Shown here one piece after another: positions 1 through 5,022 of a stretch of DNA of 5,022 nt. The number at the start of each line of letters is the position of its first letter. The first letter of the stretch is position 1. A program made the translations under genes and the position numbers. The DNA comes from an uncultured Mesorhizobium sp. (GTDB taxonomy: Bacteria > Pseudomonadota > Alphaproteobacteria > Rhizobiales > Rhizobiaceae): contig CATMOC010000335.1 in NCBI GenBank assembly GCA_950071955.1, positions 1 to 5,022 on the forward strand, read 5' to 3'. The notes under the pieces were generated by a model. The model was not told where the DNA came from and made no database searches. It worked only from the letters and a program-made list of their open reading frames with translations.

Positions 1-4
1 CCGC

Positions 5-33
5 CTCAACGCGGGCGCCCCGGACTCAACGCG
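5..33. repeat. 9-bp direct repeat around the DUF1127 stop codon
   Basis: CTCAACGCG occurs at 5-13 and again at 25-33, a 20-bp period. The second copy overlaps the stop codon of the minus-strand DUF1127 gene. Between the copies lies a small GC palindrome (CGGG-CGC-CCCG, 12-22) that could form a short hairpin just after the stop in the minus-strand transcript. No T-run follows before the window ends, so it cannot be called a terminator. It may be chance. Confidence 0.3.
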
Positions 34-190
34 ACGCCATCCGCCGCGCGATCCGGGGAAAATCCGCCGGCTTGATGCCGATGTCCGCACGCTCGGCATT
101 GCTCATGCCGTTGAGCAGGACCATGGCACTGCGATAGCGCTGCTCTTCGTTCGGGCGAGGACGGGTGAAAAGTTCGGTAAGGAAACCCAT
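26..190 (-). CDS. small DUF1127 (YjiS-like) protein, 54 aa
   Basis: This is a very short, basic protein. Residues about 24-50 match the DUF1127 pattern: a hydrophobic helix (VLLNGMS), then the family core ADIGI (residues 35-39), then an arginine-rich tail (RIARRM). Family members are usually 45-75 residues long, so it looks complete. Some alphaproteobacterial DUF1127 proteins have been linked to RNA binding, phosphate and carbon metabolism or stress responses. No function can be assigned to this one. There is no signal peptide or membrane segment, so it is probably cytoplasmic. The start chosen is the ATG at 190, because AGGAG (203-199) sits 8 nt upstream. The frame is open back to an ATG at 265, but that would add 25 residues unlike the family and bypass the Shine-Dalgarno site. 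The gene is divergent from the J-domain-like gene and preceded by a palindrome-rich region. Confidence 0.78.
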   Translation of the reverse strand: MGFLTELFTRPRPNEEQRYRSAMVLLNGMSNAERADIGIKPADFPRIARRMASR

Positions 191-198
191 GGAATAAA

Positions 199-203
199 CT
201 CCT
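199..203 (-). promoter_or_regulatory. ribosome binding site fixing the DUF1127 start
   Basis: On the minus strand AGGAG lies 8 nt before the ATG at 190. This decides the start in favour of the 54-residue form. A second purine-rich block, GGGAGGAG (217-210), lies about 20 nt upstream of the start codon and is too far away to serve it. Confidence 0.65.
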
Positions 204-251
204 GATCGGCTCCTCCCGGCTGTCTCCATAATGGTGATTCGTGACGTTTTT

Positions 252-284
252 GTGCACTGCAGCATAACGCATGGCTGCCATGCA
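252..284. promoter_or_regulatory. TGCA-rich palindrome cluster, possible PhaR/AniA-type operator
   Basis: Two overlapping 6-bp palindromes, GTGCAC (252-257) and CTGCAG (257-262), share one base. They are followed by a perfect interrupted palindrome, GCATGGC-T-GCCATGC (269-283), ending in another TGCA (281-284). The cluster lies about 62-94 nt upstream of the DUF1127 start codon and about 145-180 nt upstream of the divergent gene. PhaR/AniA regulators of polyhydroxybutyrate and carbon metabolism in alphaproteobacteria recognise TGC/GCA-type sites, and the CTGCAG-like core fits loosely. The symmetry is directly visible. The regulator is an inference, and another dimeric regulator is equally possible. 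Confidence 0.4.
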
Positions 285-348
285 TTCTCCCTGTCTCTTC
301 CATCCAGGCCGACCCGTTCGGTGTCGATGTCTCGAATGCGACCGGATA

Positions 349-359
349 TTCCGCCGGAA
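349..359. repeat. small palindrome TTCCG-C-CGGAA in the divergent intergenic region
   Basis: A perfect 5+1+5 palindrome lies about 70 nt upstream of the plus-strand J-domain-like gene, next to an AT-richer stretch (358-380) where that gene's promoter may lie. I could not find a convincing -35/-10 pair there. The rest of the 239-bp intergenic region shows no ORF or RNA gene that I can support. Confidence 0.25.
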
Positions 360-417
360 AATTAAGTGATTTCAAATAGAGTACGGAGCAGTTTTCATCC
401 ACCCGCGTTGTAGGCGC

Positions 418-423
418 GGAGGA
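418..423 (+). promoter_or_regulatory. ribosome binding site for the J-domain-like gene
   Basis: GGAGGA lies 6 nt before the ATG at 430 and only 3 nt before the in-frame GTG at 427. The spacing makes ATG 430 the more likely start, although only one residue depends on it. Confidence 0.7.
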
Positions 424-429
424 TCGGTG

Positions 430-891
430 ATGACCGCATTTACGACGAGTGAATTCACATCATTGCTCGACGAGCTCCTCGACAAATCGGAGCGCGAGAA
501 GGACGGCTCCGGCCGCCCGTCGGTTCCGTTCGGCTACGTTGCTCCGAAGGACGCCGTTGAGGAACTCTGGGCGAGCATGCCGAGCGATTTCGTTACCAGC
601 GTCTATCGCGATACCGGGGATCGCGAGACGGTGCGGGAAACGCCGGGCATGGAGACGCCCGAGGCTCCCGAGCCGCCGCTGCCCTCCATCGAACCCGACG
701 CGATCGCCGCCGAACTGCGCATGGCGAACGCGCGCTGGCCGCGCGATTTCGATCGCATCCGGCGCGAATTCGCGATGGCCAACCATCCCGACCGCGCCGA
801 GCCGCGGCTGCGCGACCGTGCGGTGATCCGCATGCAGATCGCCAACATGCTGATCGATCAGGAAAAACGACGCCTCGCTGGCCGGCGCTGA
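430..891 (+). CDS. hypothetical protein with a C-terminal J-domain-like segment, 153 aa
   Basis: I do not recognise a named gene. The C-terminal third resembles the core of a DnaJ J-domain. A helix (residues about 106-118, FDRIRREFAMAN) leads into the HPD tripeptide at 119-121. A second helix follows (about 126-143, ending IANMLID), then a basic QEKRRL segment, matching J-domain helix II, HPD loop and helix III. Helix I and helix IV are not clear. The N-terminal 90 residues are acidic, with a proline/glutamate-rich linker at about 72-90 and no recognisable fold. There is no signal peptide or membrane segment. J-domains stimulate Hsp70 (DnaK) ATPase through HPD, so a co-chaperone role is possible but unproven. 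No zinc-finger or substrate-binding DnaJ domains follow. The gene stands alone, divergent from the DUF1127 gene and 165 bp before the next gene. Confidence 0.75.
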   Translation: MTAFTTSEFTSLLDELLDKSEREKDGSGRPSVPFGYVAPKDAVEELWASMPSDFVTSVYRDTGDRETVRETPGMETPEAPEPPLPSIEPDAIAAELRMANARWPRDFDRIRREFAMANHPDRAEPRLRDRAVIRMQIANMLIDQEKRRLAGRR

Positions 892-975
892 ACGGAAAAA
901 GCCTCTACTTGTCAGGTGGGTCGAGCCGCGCGCTGCCGTGAATGGCGGGCGACGGTACGCTGCGCCATTGTACGT

Positions 976-1003
976 TTGAGCTCCGCGCCGGGTTGGCTAT
1001 AAG
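976..1003 (+). promoter_or_regulatory. predicted sigma-70 type promoter of the reductase-amidase operon
   Basis: TTGAGC (976-981) resembles the -35 box and TATAAG (998-1003) differs from the -10 consensus by one base. The spacer is 16 bp. Transcription would begin near 1010, leaving a leader of about 45-50 nt before the TTG at 1057. The -35 box matches consensus at only four positions. The remainder of the 165-bp gap (892-1056) holds no gene I can support. Confidence 0.5.
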
Positions 1004-1044
1004 GGGTCTCCCGCCGCATCCGATGCGCCAGTCCACGTCCTGAC

Positions 1045-1048
1045 GGAG
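1045..1048 (+). promoter_or_regulatory. ribosome binding site supporting a TTG start (reductase)
   Basis: GGAG lies 8 nt upstream of the TTG at 1057. It decides the start, because no in-frame ATG appears until codon 21, which would remove the first beta strand of the barrel. Confidence 0.6.
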
Positions 1049-1056
1049 TTCCAACA

Positions 1057-2109
1057 TTGCACAAGCGCCCACTCGGCCGCACCGGCCTTTCCGTGTCCGC
1101 GATCTGTCTGGGAAGCATGACCTGGGGCGAGCAGAACAGCGAGGCCGAGGCGCACGCCCAGATCTCCATGGCTCTCGACCGCGGCGTCAACTTCATCGAC
1201 ACCGCCGAACTCTATCCCATCCCGCCAAAGCCTGAGACCCAGGGCCGCACTGAATCCATCATCGGGAACTGGTTCGCGAGGAACGGCGGCCGCGAGCGCG
1301 TCGTGCTCGCCTCGAAGGTGGTGGGCCGCACCGACAACGAGTGGTTCCGCGGCGGCCGACCCTCCAAGCTGGTGCGTGCCGACATCTTCGATGCGATCGA
1401 GAAATCGCTGGCCAAGCTCCAGACCGATTATCTCGACCTCTACCAGATCCACTTCCCCGACCGGCCGGTCCCCTGGGGCGCCAATCCGACCCGTGTCGAC
1501 AACGATTCGGAGACCATTCTTGAAGACGAGACTCCGATCGCCGAAACGCTCGCCGTCTTCGATGAACTGGTGAAGCAGGGCAAGATCAGGCACTTCGGCC
1601 TGTCCAACGAGAGCTCCTGGGGCGTCATGCGGTATCTCGCCGAGAGCGACAAAGGCGTGGGCCCCCGTCCCGCATCGCTTCAGAACGCCTACAGCCTCGT
1701 CAACCGCACCTTCGAGGTGAACCTCGCCGAAGTCTGCCGGCGCGAGACCGTAAGCCTGCTCGCCTACTCACCGCTGGCGCAGGGCTATCTCTCGGGCAAG
1801 TATGATAACGGCGCGTTGCCGAAGGGCTCGCGCAAGCAGCTGTTCAACCGCCTGCAGCGCTACGAGAAACCCTACGCTCTCGACGCGCACCGCGCCTACA
1901 GTGACCTCGCGCGCTCCTTCGGCATGGAGCCGGCGCTGTTCGCCAACGCCTTCGTCACCCAGCGTCCCTTCATGACCTCCAACATCGTGGGCGCCACAAC
2001 CCTCGACCAGCTCGCGCTTGCGCTTGACTCGGCGGACGTAAAGTGGACGGAGGAAATGCAGAAGGCCGTGGACGACATCCACCAGCGGGTCGGAAATCCC
2101 TGCCCCTGA
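1057..2109 (+). CDS. tas: NADP(H)-dependent aldo/keto reductase, Tas type, 350 aa
   Basis: This is a cytosolic (beta/alpha)8-barrel oxidoreductase that reduces aldehydes or ketones with NADPH. The physiological substrate is unknown. It resembles E. coli Tas (346 residues) along its whole length. Shared features include MTWGEQNSEAEAHAQ near residues 21-35, the ELYPIPPKPETQGRTE loop at 51-66 and a C-terminal ending in a Pro-rich tail. The catalytic tetrad is visible as D48 and Y53 (FIDTAELYP), K87 (ASK) and H132 (YQIH). NADPH-binding segments are GLSNES (181-186), AYSPLAQGYLSGKY (236-249) and VGATTLDQL (311-319). The start is TTG, chosen from the upstream GGAG and from alignment with the family. 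Its stop lies 28 nt before the amidase start codon, which suggests co-transcription. The symbol reflects resemblance to Tas. Alphaproteobacteria have many related paralogues, so orthology is not certain. Confidence 0.93.
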   Translation: MHKRPLGRTGLSVSAICLGSMTWGEQNSEAEAHAQISMALDRGVNFIDTAELYPIPPKPETQGRTESIIGNWFARNGGRERVVLASKVVGRTDNEWFRGGRPSKLVRADIFDAIEKSLAKLQTDYLDLYQIHFPDRPVPWGANPTRVDNDSETILEDETPIAETLAVFDELVKQGKIRHFGLSNESSWGVMRYLAESDKGVGPRPASLQNAYSLVNRTFEVNLAEVCRRETVSLLAYSPLAQGYLSGKYDNGALPKGSRKQLFNRLQRYEKPYALDAHRAYSDLARSFGMEPALFANAFVTQRPFMTSNIVGATTLDQLALALDSADVKWTEEMQKAVDDIHQRVGNPCP

Positions 2110-2123
2110 GCCCGGCGGCCCGA

Positions 2124-2130
2124 GGGAGGA
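2124..2130 (+). promoter_or_regulatory. strong ribosome binding site supporting a TTG start (amidase)
   Basis: GGGAGGA lies 7 nt upstream of the TTG at 2138. The next in-frame ATG, at 2150, would be 19 nt away, which is too far. TTG is therefore the likely initiation codon. Confidence 0.7.
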
Positions 2131-2137
2131 CGCAGCG

Positions 2138-3595
2138 TTGAACCAGACCATGCCCGTGCCCGGCAAGGGCCGATTCCCGCCGCCGGACGACATTTGCCGC
2201 CTGGGCGCGGCCGATCTGGCCGGCGCGATCAGCAACCGCACGTACTCGGCCGCCGACGTCATGAAGGCGGTGCTCGCCCGCATCGATGAGGTCAATTCGC
2301 ACGTGAACGCGATCGTCTCGCTGCGCGACCGCGAGGAACTCCTTCGCGAGGCGGGCGATGCCGACCTGGCCTTGGTAAAAGGCGGATCGGCCGGCCCGCT
2401 CTTCGGGGTGCCCATGGCGATCAAGGACCTGGCGCAGACGAAGGGCCTGCGCACCACCTTCGGCTCGCCGATCTTTTCCAACAACGTGCCGGACGTGGAC
2501 GATTTCTTCGTCGAGCGCCTTCGCGCGGCCGGGGCGATCATCATCGGCAAGACCAACGTCCCCGAGTTCGGTCTCGGCTCCAACACCTACAATCCGGTGT
2601 ACGGCCCGACGCTGAATGCGTTCGACCATGGCCTGACGGCGGGCGGGTCGAGCGGTGGCGCGGCGGTTGCGCTGGCGCTCCACATGCTGCCGGTGGCGGA
2701 CGGGAGCGACATGGGCGGCTCCCTGCGCAACCCCGCCGCCTACAACGGCGTCTACGGTTTCCGCCCGTCGCAGGGCAGGGTGGCCGCCGGCCCGCAGCCG
2801 GAGGCCTTCGTCACCCAGATGGGCGTCGAAGGGCCGATGGGTCGCAGCGTCCGCGACATGGCGCTGCTGCTGTCGGTGCAGAGCGGCTACGACGTCCGCT
2901 CGCCGTTGTCCCTCGAGAACCACATCGATTTCGCAACCGCCTTGCGACCGGAAGCGAAGGGAGTTCGCGTCGCCTGGCTCGGCGACCTCGGCGGGCACCT
3001 TGCCATGGAGCCCGGAATCCTCGACCTCTGCGCCGCCGGCCTGAACAAGCTGGACGACGCCGGGGCCGTGATCCAGCCGTTCGTGCCGGCCTTCGATTTT
3101 GAATCGCTCTGGCAGGCCTTCGTGACCTTGCGCCACTTCACCTCCGGTAGCGCGCTGAAGGTCCACTACGACGATCCCGAACGGCGCTACATGCTGAAGC
3201 CGGAAGCGATCTTTGAAGTCGAAGGCGGCCTCGAATTGCTGGCGGCGAAAACTCATGCCGCCTCGGCTGTGCGCACGGCCTGGTTCCGGCATGCCGTCGG
3301 CCTGTTCGACCGCTTCGATTTCCTCGTGGTGCCGACCGCGCAGGTCTTCCCGTTCCCGATCGACCGGCACTGGCCGGACGAAATCGCCGGCCGGAAGATG
3401 GACAGCTACCACCGCTGGATGGAGGTCTGCGCGCTCGCCACCATGGCCGGCTGTCCCGCGGTCAACGTGCCGGTGGGCTTCGACGCCGGCGGCCGTCCGA
3501 TGGGCATGCAGGTGATCGGCCGCCCGCGCGGCGACCAGGCCGTCCTGAATCTCGCCGCCGCCTACGAGGAGGTCACGCCTTATGGCGTCCGTTAG
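2138..3595 (+). CDS. amidase-signature family hydrolase, 485 aa
   Basis: This enzyme hydrolyses a carbon-nitrogen amide bond with a Ser-cisSer-Lys triad. All three residues can be placed: K96 in the VPMAIKD motif, cis-Ser S171 in AGGSSGG, and nucleophile S195 in DMGGSLRNPA. The 24-residue serine spacing is the one usual for the family. The glycine/serine-rich signature spans about 160-200, and the conserved C-terminal segment (CPAVNVPVGF, then GMQVIGRP) lies at about 439-463. Length fits a complete stand-alone amidase. There is no signal peptide, so it is cytosolic. It is unlikely to be GatA of the tRNA amidotransferase, because no gatC or gatB is adjacent and the motif reads SDMGGSLRNP rather than the GatA-typical SDTGGSIRQP. 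The substrate (aryl or aliphatic amide, carbamate or peptide amide) cannot be told. It probably shares a transcript with the aldo/keto reductase gene 28 nt upstream. Confidence 0.94.
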   Translation: MNQTMPVPGKGRFPPPDDICRLGAADLAGAISNRTYSAADVMKAVLARIDEVNSHVNAIVSLRDREELLREAGDADLALVKGGSAGPLFGVPMAIKDLAQTKGLRTTFGSPIFSNNVPDVDDFFVERLRAAGAIIIGKTNVPEFGLGSNTYNPVYGPTLNAFDHGLTAGGSSGGAAVALALHMLPVADGSDMGGSLRNPAAYNGVYGFRPSQGRVAAGPQPEAFVTQMGVEGPMGRSVRDMALLLSVQSGYDVRSPLSLENHIDFATALRPEAKGVRVAWLGDLGGHLAMEPGILDLCAAGLNKLDDAGAVIQPFVPAFDFESLWQAFVTLRHFTSGSALKVHYDDPERRYMLKPEAIFEVEGGLELLAAKTHAASAVRTAWFRHAVGLFDRFDFLVVPTAQVFPFPIDRHWPDEIAGRKMDSYHRWMEVCALATMAGCPAVNVPVGFDAGGRPMGMQVIGRPRGDQAVLNLAAAYEEVTPYGVR

Positions 3596-3691
3596 CCGGC
3601 GCATCTGTTACGAGAGCGGACACCGGGCTCACGCATCCGACGGGACCGAGGCCGAATCGCACGTGTCTATGCAGACGCTCGGCGCCCCGCC
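3596..3691. other. convergent intergenic gap without a clear terminator
   Basis: This 96-bp gap separates the ends of the amidase gene and the minus-strand Gmad2-LysM gene. The best hairpin is six base pairs, including one G-T wobble, with an ATGC loop (3663-3678). No T-run follows it on either strand. Termination here may be factor-dependent, or the two transcripts may overlap. Confidence 0.35.
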
Positions 3692-4183
3692 TCACGCGCC
3701 GATCGGCACCTTCAGCACCTGGCCGACGAAGATCTGGTTCGGATCGCTGATCAACTGCGGATTGGCGCGCGCGATACGCAGGAACTGGCCGGCGTCGCCG
3801 TAATTGTCCCGCGCGATCTTCGACAGCGTGTCGCCGGCCTTCACCACATGGATGCGGTAACCGATGTAGCCCGGCACGATGCGCGGCCCGTAGATCACAG
3901 GCACGATCACCTTGTTGATCTCCGACCCATCCTGCGCGCTCTCCTCGAACACTTCAACGAACAGCCGGTCGAGCTGGAAGGCGGCATTCCCGATCGCCGC
4001 CTGCACCTGGAACTGGCCGTGCTCGCCCGTGCCGCCGCCGACATTGAAGAACCCGGTCCGCTCGTCGTGCCCCTCGTGCACACGCCAGTTGAGCGTAGCC
4101 TCGAAACCCTGTCCGATCCCGGCGATGAGCACCGGATCCCCGACGAGATCGAACGGCTGGGGCTGCTGGATGATGTTGGTCAT
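3692..4183 (-). CDS. Gmad2 immunoglobulin-like and LysM domain protein, 163 aa
   Basis: It has two domains. Residues about 8-98 look like the Gmad2 immunoglobulin-like beta-sandwich (PQPFDLVGDPVLIAGIG, FEATLNWRV, then LFVEVFEESAQDGSEINKV before a valine-rich last strand). Residues about 110-160 are a LysM module beginning YRIHVVKAGDTLSKIARDNYGD and ending VGQVLKVPIG, the usual peptidoglycan or chitin-type glycan-binding fold. The start is the ATG at 4183, preceded on the minus strand by GGAG with 9 nt spacing. The frame is open to a GTG at 4228 but lacks a Shine-Dalgarno site there. From the chosen start there is no signal peptide or lipobox, so how it would reach the cell wall is unclear. 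A cytoplasmic role, as for YgaU-like LysM proteins, is possible. The gene lies downstream of the lactonase-like gene on the same strand, separated by 163 bp with a possible terminator, so co-transcription is doubtful. Confidence 0.85.
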   Translation of the reverse strand: MTNIIQQPQPFDLVGDPVLIAGIGQGFEATLNWRVHEGHDERTGFFNVGGGTGEHGQFQVQAAIGNAAFQLDRLFVEVFEESAQDGSEINKVIVPVIYGPRIVPGYIGYRIHVVKAGDTLSKIARDNYGDAGQFLRIARANPQLISDPNQIFVGQVLKVPIGA

Positions 4184-4237
4184 GGCGCAAATCTCCGCTC
4201 CGACTCGATAGGTGCCGCCAAAGGGCACGCAGTCAGG

Positions 4238-4283
4238 AAAAGCCGAAGAAGGCTCCGGCGTCTGTGTTGCGGCTCACAGACGC
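4238..4283 (-). terminator. tandem hairpins with short T-run, possible terminator of the lactonase gene
   Basis: Read on the minus strand, a perfect 9-bp stem, GCGTCTGTG (4283-4275) with CACAGACGC (4266-4258), encloses an 8-nt loop. After 3 nt, a smaller stem AGCC (4254-4251) with GGCT (4244-4241), loop TTCTTC, runs into TTTT (4241-4238). This lies about 65-110 nt past the stop of the lactonase-like gene and about 55 nt before the Gmad2-LysM start codon. It suits an intrinsic terminator, but the T-run is short. The first, stronger stem could instead be an operator or a leader structure of the next gene. Confidence 0.45.
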
Positions 4284-4346
4284 GGCGAGAAACACCGGAT
4301 TTCGCCCGTCTCGGTCGGGTGATCGCCAGAATCCGCGTATGATCCC

Positions 4347-5022
4347 CTACTGCAGCGGGACCTCGTAGACCTTCCCCCAATAAGGCGCGTTGGACGTATC
4401 GTCGACCGACATGACGAAGATCGCCTTCCCGTCAGGCGCGAAGGCGAGGTTCGGCGCCGTCGGGGAGGGGACGTCGATGGCCTTCACGAAGGCACCTTCG
4501 GCATCCACCACGACAATGCGGCCGCTCGAATACTGGCCGATCCAGAAATTGCCGTCTGGCCCGATCTTGATGCCGTCCGGGTAGGCGCTTGCTCCCGACG
4601 CCTCGTCGACCGCGCCGACGCGCACGAAGAGGCGGCGGTCCGACAGGGAGCCGTCTTCGCCGACCGCGAAGGAGATGACACGGCCGGCCTCCGATTCGTT
4701 GACGTAAAGACGGTTGCCGTCCGGCGACATGGCGATGCCATTGGCATAGTGGAGATCGTCGGCCGCCATGCGGATCGTCCCGTCGGCGGACAGGTGGTAG
4801 ATTTTTCCCACGATCGGCGCCGATTCCCAGGGTCCCGAAGCGGTGAACCAGGCTCCGTCCTTGCCGTCCGATGTTAGATCGTTCGGTCCGAGGAGCGCAT
4901 TCCCGGCATCGTCCTTGTCATAGGTGGCGACCGTCTTGCCGTCGCGCGAAACGCGGGCGATGGTGCCGTTGTCGTAGCACGTCACGACCAGATCGCCGTC
5001 GCCGAGCGGCAGCACCGCGGAA
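4347..5022 (-). CDS. SMP-30/gluconolactonase/LRE-like protein, 5' end outside window
   Basis: About 224 codons are visible and the frame stays open to the right edge, so the N-terminus is missing. Family members are about 290-310 residues, so roughly three quarters is present. The fold is a six-bladed beta-propeller whose central divalent metal supports hydrolysis of sugar lactones or related esters. Counting from the codon at 5015, three family motifs appear: GPNDLTSD (43-50), ANGIAMSPDGNRLYV (91-105) and YPDGIKIGPDGNFWIG (145-160). N45, N92 and D147 are the probable metal or substrate ligands. The N-terminal ligand glutamate would lie beyond the window. Repeated PDG turns mark the blades. 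The substrate cannot be told, and a signal peptide cannot be excluded. The GTG at 5015 is an internal valine codon, not a start. Confidence 0.85.
   Translation of the reverse strand, partial: SAVLPLGDGDLVVTCYDNGTIARVSRDGKTVATYDKDDAGNALLGPNDLTSDGKDGAWFTASGPWESAPIVGKIYHLSADGTIRMAADDLHYANGIAMSPDGNRLYVNESEAGRVISFAVGEDGSLSDRRLFVRVGAVDEASGASAYPDGIKIGPDGNFWIGQYSSGRIVVVDAEGAFVKAIDVPSPTAPNLAFAPDGKAIFVMSVDDTSNAPYWGKVYEVPLQ

Noticed and set aside
26..265. Longer 79-residue version of the DUF1127 protein
   Set aside because: The extra 25 residues are not family-like, and AGGAG is correctly spaced only from the ATG at 190.
6..281. 91-codon minus-strand frame overlapping the DUF1127 gene
   Set aside because: Its reading frame destroys the DUF1127 motif, and its start lies inside the palindrome at 269-283 without a ribosome binding site.
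460..848. Several antisense and out-of-frame frames within the J-domain-like gene
   Set aside because: These are arginine/alanine-rich shadow translations without motifs. The 430-891 frame has a clear Shine-Dalgarno site and the HPD segment.
997..1593. Minus-strand open frame (198 codons) opposite the reductase gene
   Set aside because: It is antisense to the conserved aldo/keto reductase core and shows no motif of its own.
1768..2586. Minus-strand open frame (272 codons) spanning the reductase-amidase junction
   Set aside because: It crosses the ends of two well-supported plus-strand genes and is low-complexity in Ser, Arg and Pro. There is no domain resemblance.
2138..3595. Identification of the amidase as GatA (Glu-tRNA amidotransferase subunit A)
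   Set aside because: No gatB or gatC is adjacent, and the nucleophile motif and neighbouring sequence fit catabolic amidases better.
1970..3604. Long minus-strand open frame (544 codons) opposite the amidase gene
   Set aside because: It is antisense to a gene with full catalytic motifs. Its translation is rich in Arg, His, Ala and Gly with no recognisable domain, typical of a GC-rich shadow frame.
3663..3678. Hairpin as a bidirectional terminator between the convergent genes
   Set aside because: The stem is only six pairs with one wobble, and no T-run follows on either strand.
3848..4342. Plus-strand open frame (164 codons) opposite the Gmad2-LysM gene
   Set aside because: The minus-strand frame has two recognisable domains and a Shine-Dalgarno site. 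This one has neither.
1..5022. CRISPR array, insertion sequence, tRNA or rRNA gene, toxin-antitoxin or defence cassette
   Set aside because: I saw no regularly spaced repeats, terminal inverted repeats with a transposase, cloverleaf with a conserved T-arm, or toxin/antitoxin-like gene pair.

Overview
This 5-kb window is GC-rich chromosomal DNA, with strong G/C bias at third codon positions by eye. It holds six genes in an ordinary bacterial layout. The gene types suggest an alphaproteobacterium, probably of the Rhizobiales/Hyphomicrobiales: a tiny DUF1127 protein, a short J-domain-like protein of rhizobial type, a Tas-type aldo/keto reductase, an amidase, a Gmad2-LysM protein and an SMP-30 lactonase-like protein. 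The taxon is an inference from gene types and composition. No marker gene or RNA gene is present to confirm it.

Left part (1-891): a 54-codon DUF1127 gene on the minus strand (26-190) is divergent from a 153-codon plus-strand gene (430-891) whose C-terminus looks like a minimal J-domain with an HPD motif. The 239-bp gap between them is the richest regulatory stretch in the window. It contains overlapping TGCA-centred palindromes and a perfect 7+1+7 palindrome in front of the DUF1127 gene, and resembles operators of PhaR/AniA type.

Middle part (892-3595): a plausible sigma-70 promoter (976-1003) precedes two tightly spaced plus-strand genes, an NADPH-dependent aldo/keto reductase (1057-2109) and an amidase-signature hydrolase (2138-3595). 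Both appear to start at TTG behind good Shine-Dalgarno sequences. They probably form a two-gene catabolic or detoxifying operon, but the substrates cannot be read from the sequence.

Right part (3596-5022): two minus-strand genes converge on the amidase gene. One encodes a 163-residue Gmad2-LysM protein (3692-4183). The other encodes an SMP-30/gluconolactonase-like beta-propeller whose 5' end lies beyond the window (4347-5022). The 163-bp gap between them carries a perfect 9-bp hairpin followed by a smaller hairpin and a short T-run, which could terminate the lactonase transcript.

I found no mobile element, CRISPR array, tRNA, rRNA or defence cassette, and no convincing new multi-gene system. 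The points most worth a second look are the J-domain-like protein, the DUF1127 upstream region, the signal-less Gmad2-LysM protein and the aldo/keto reductase-amidase pair.
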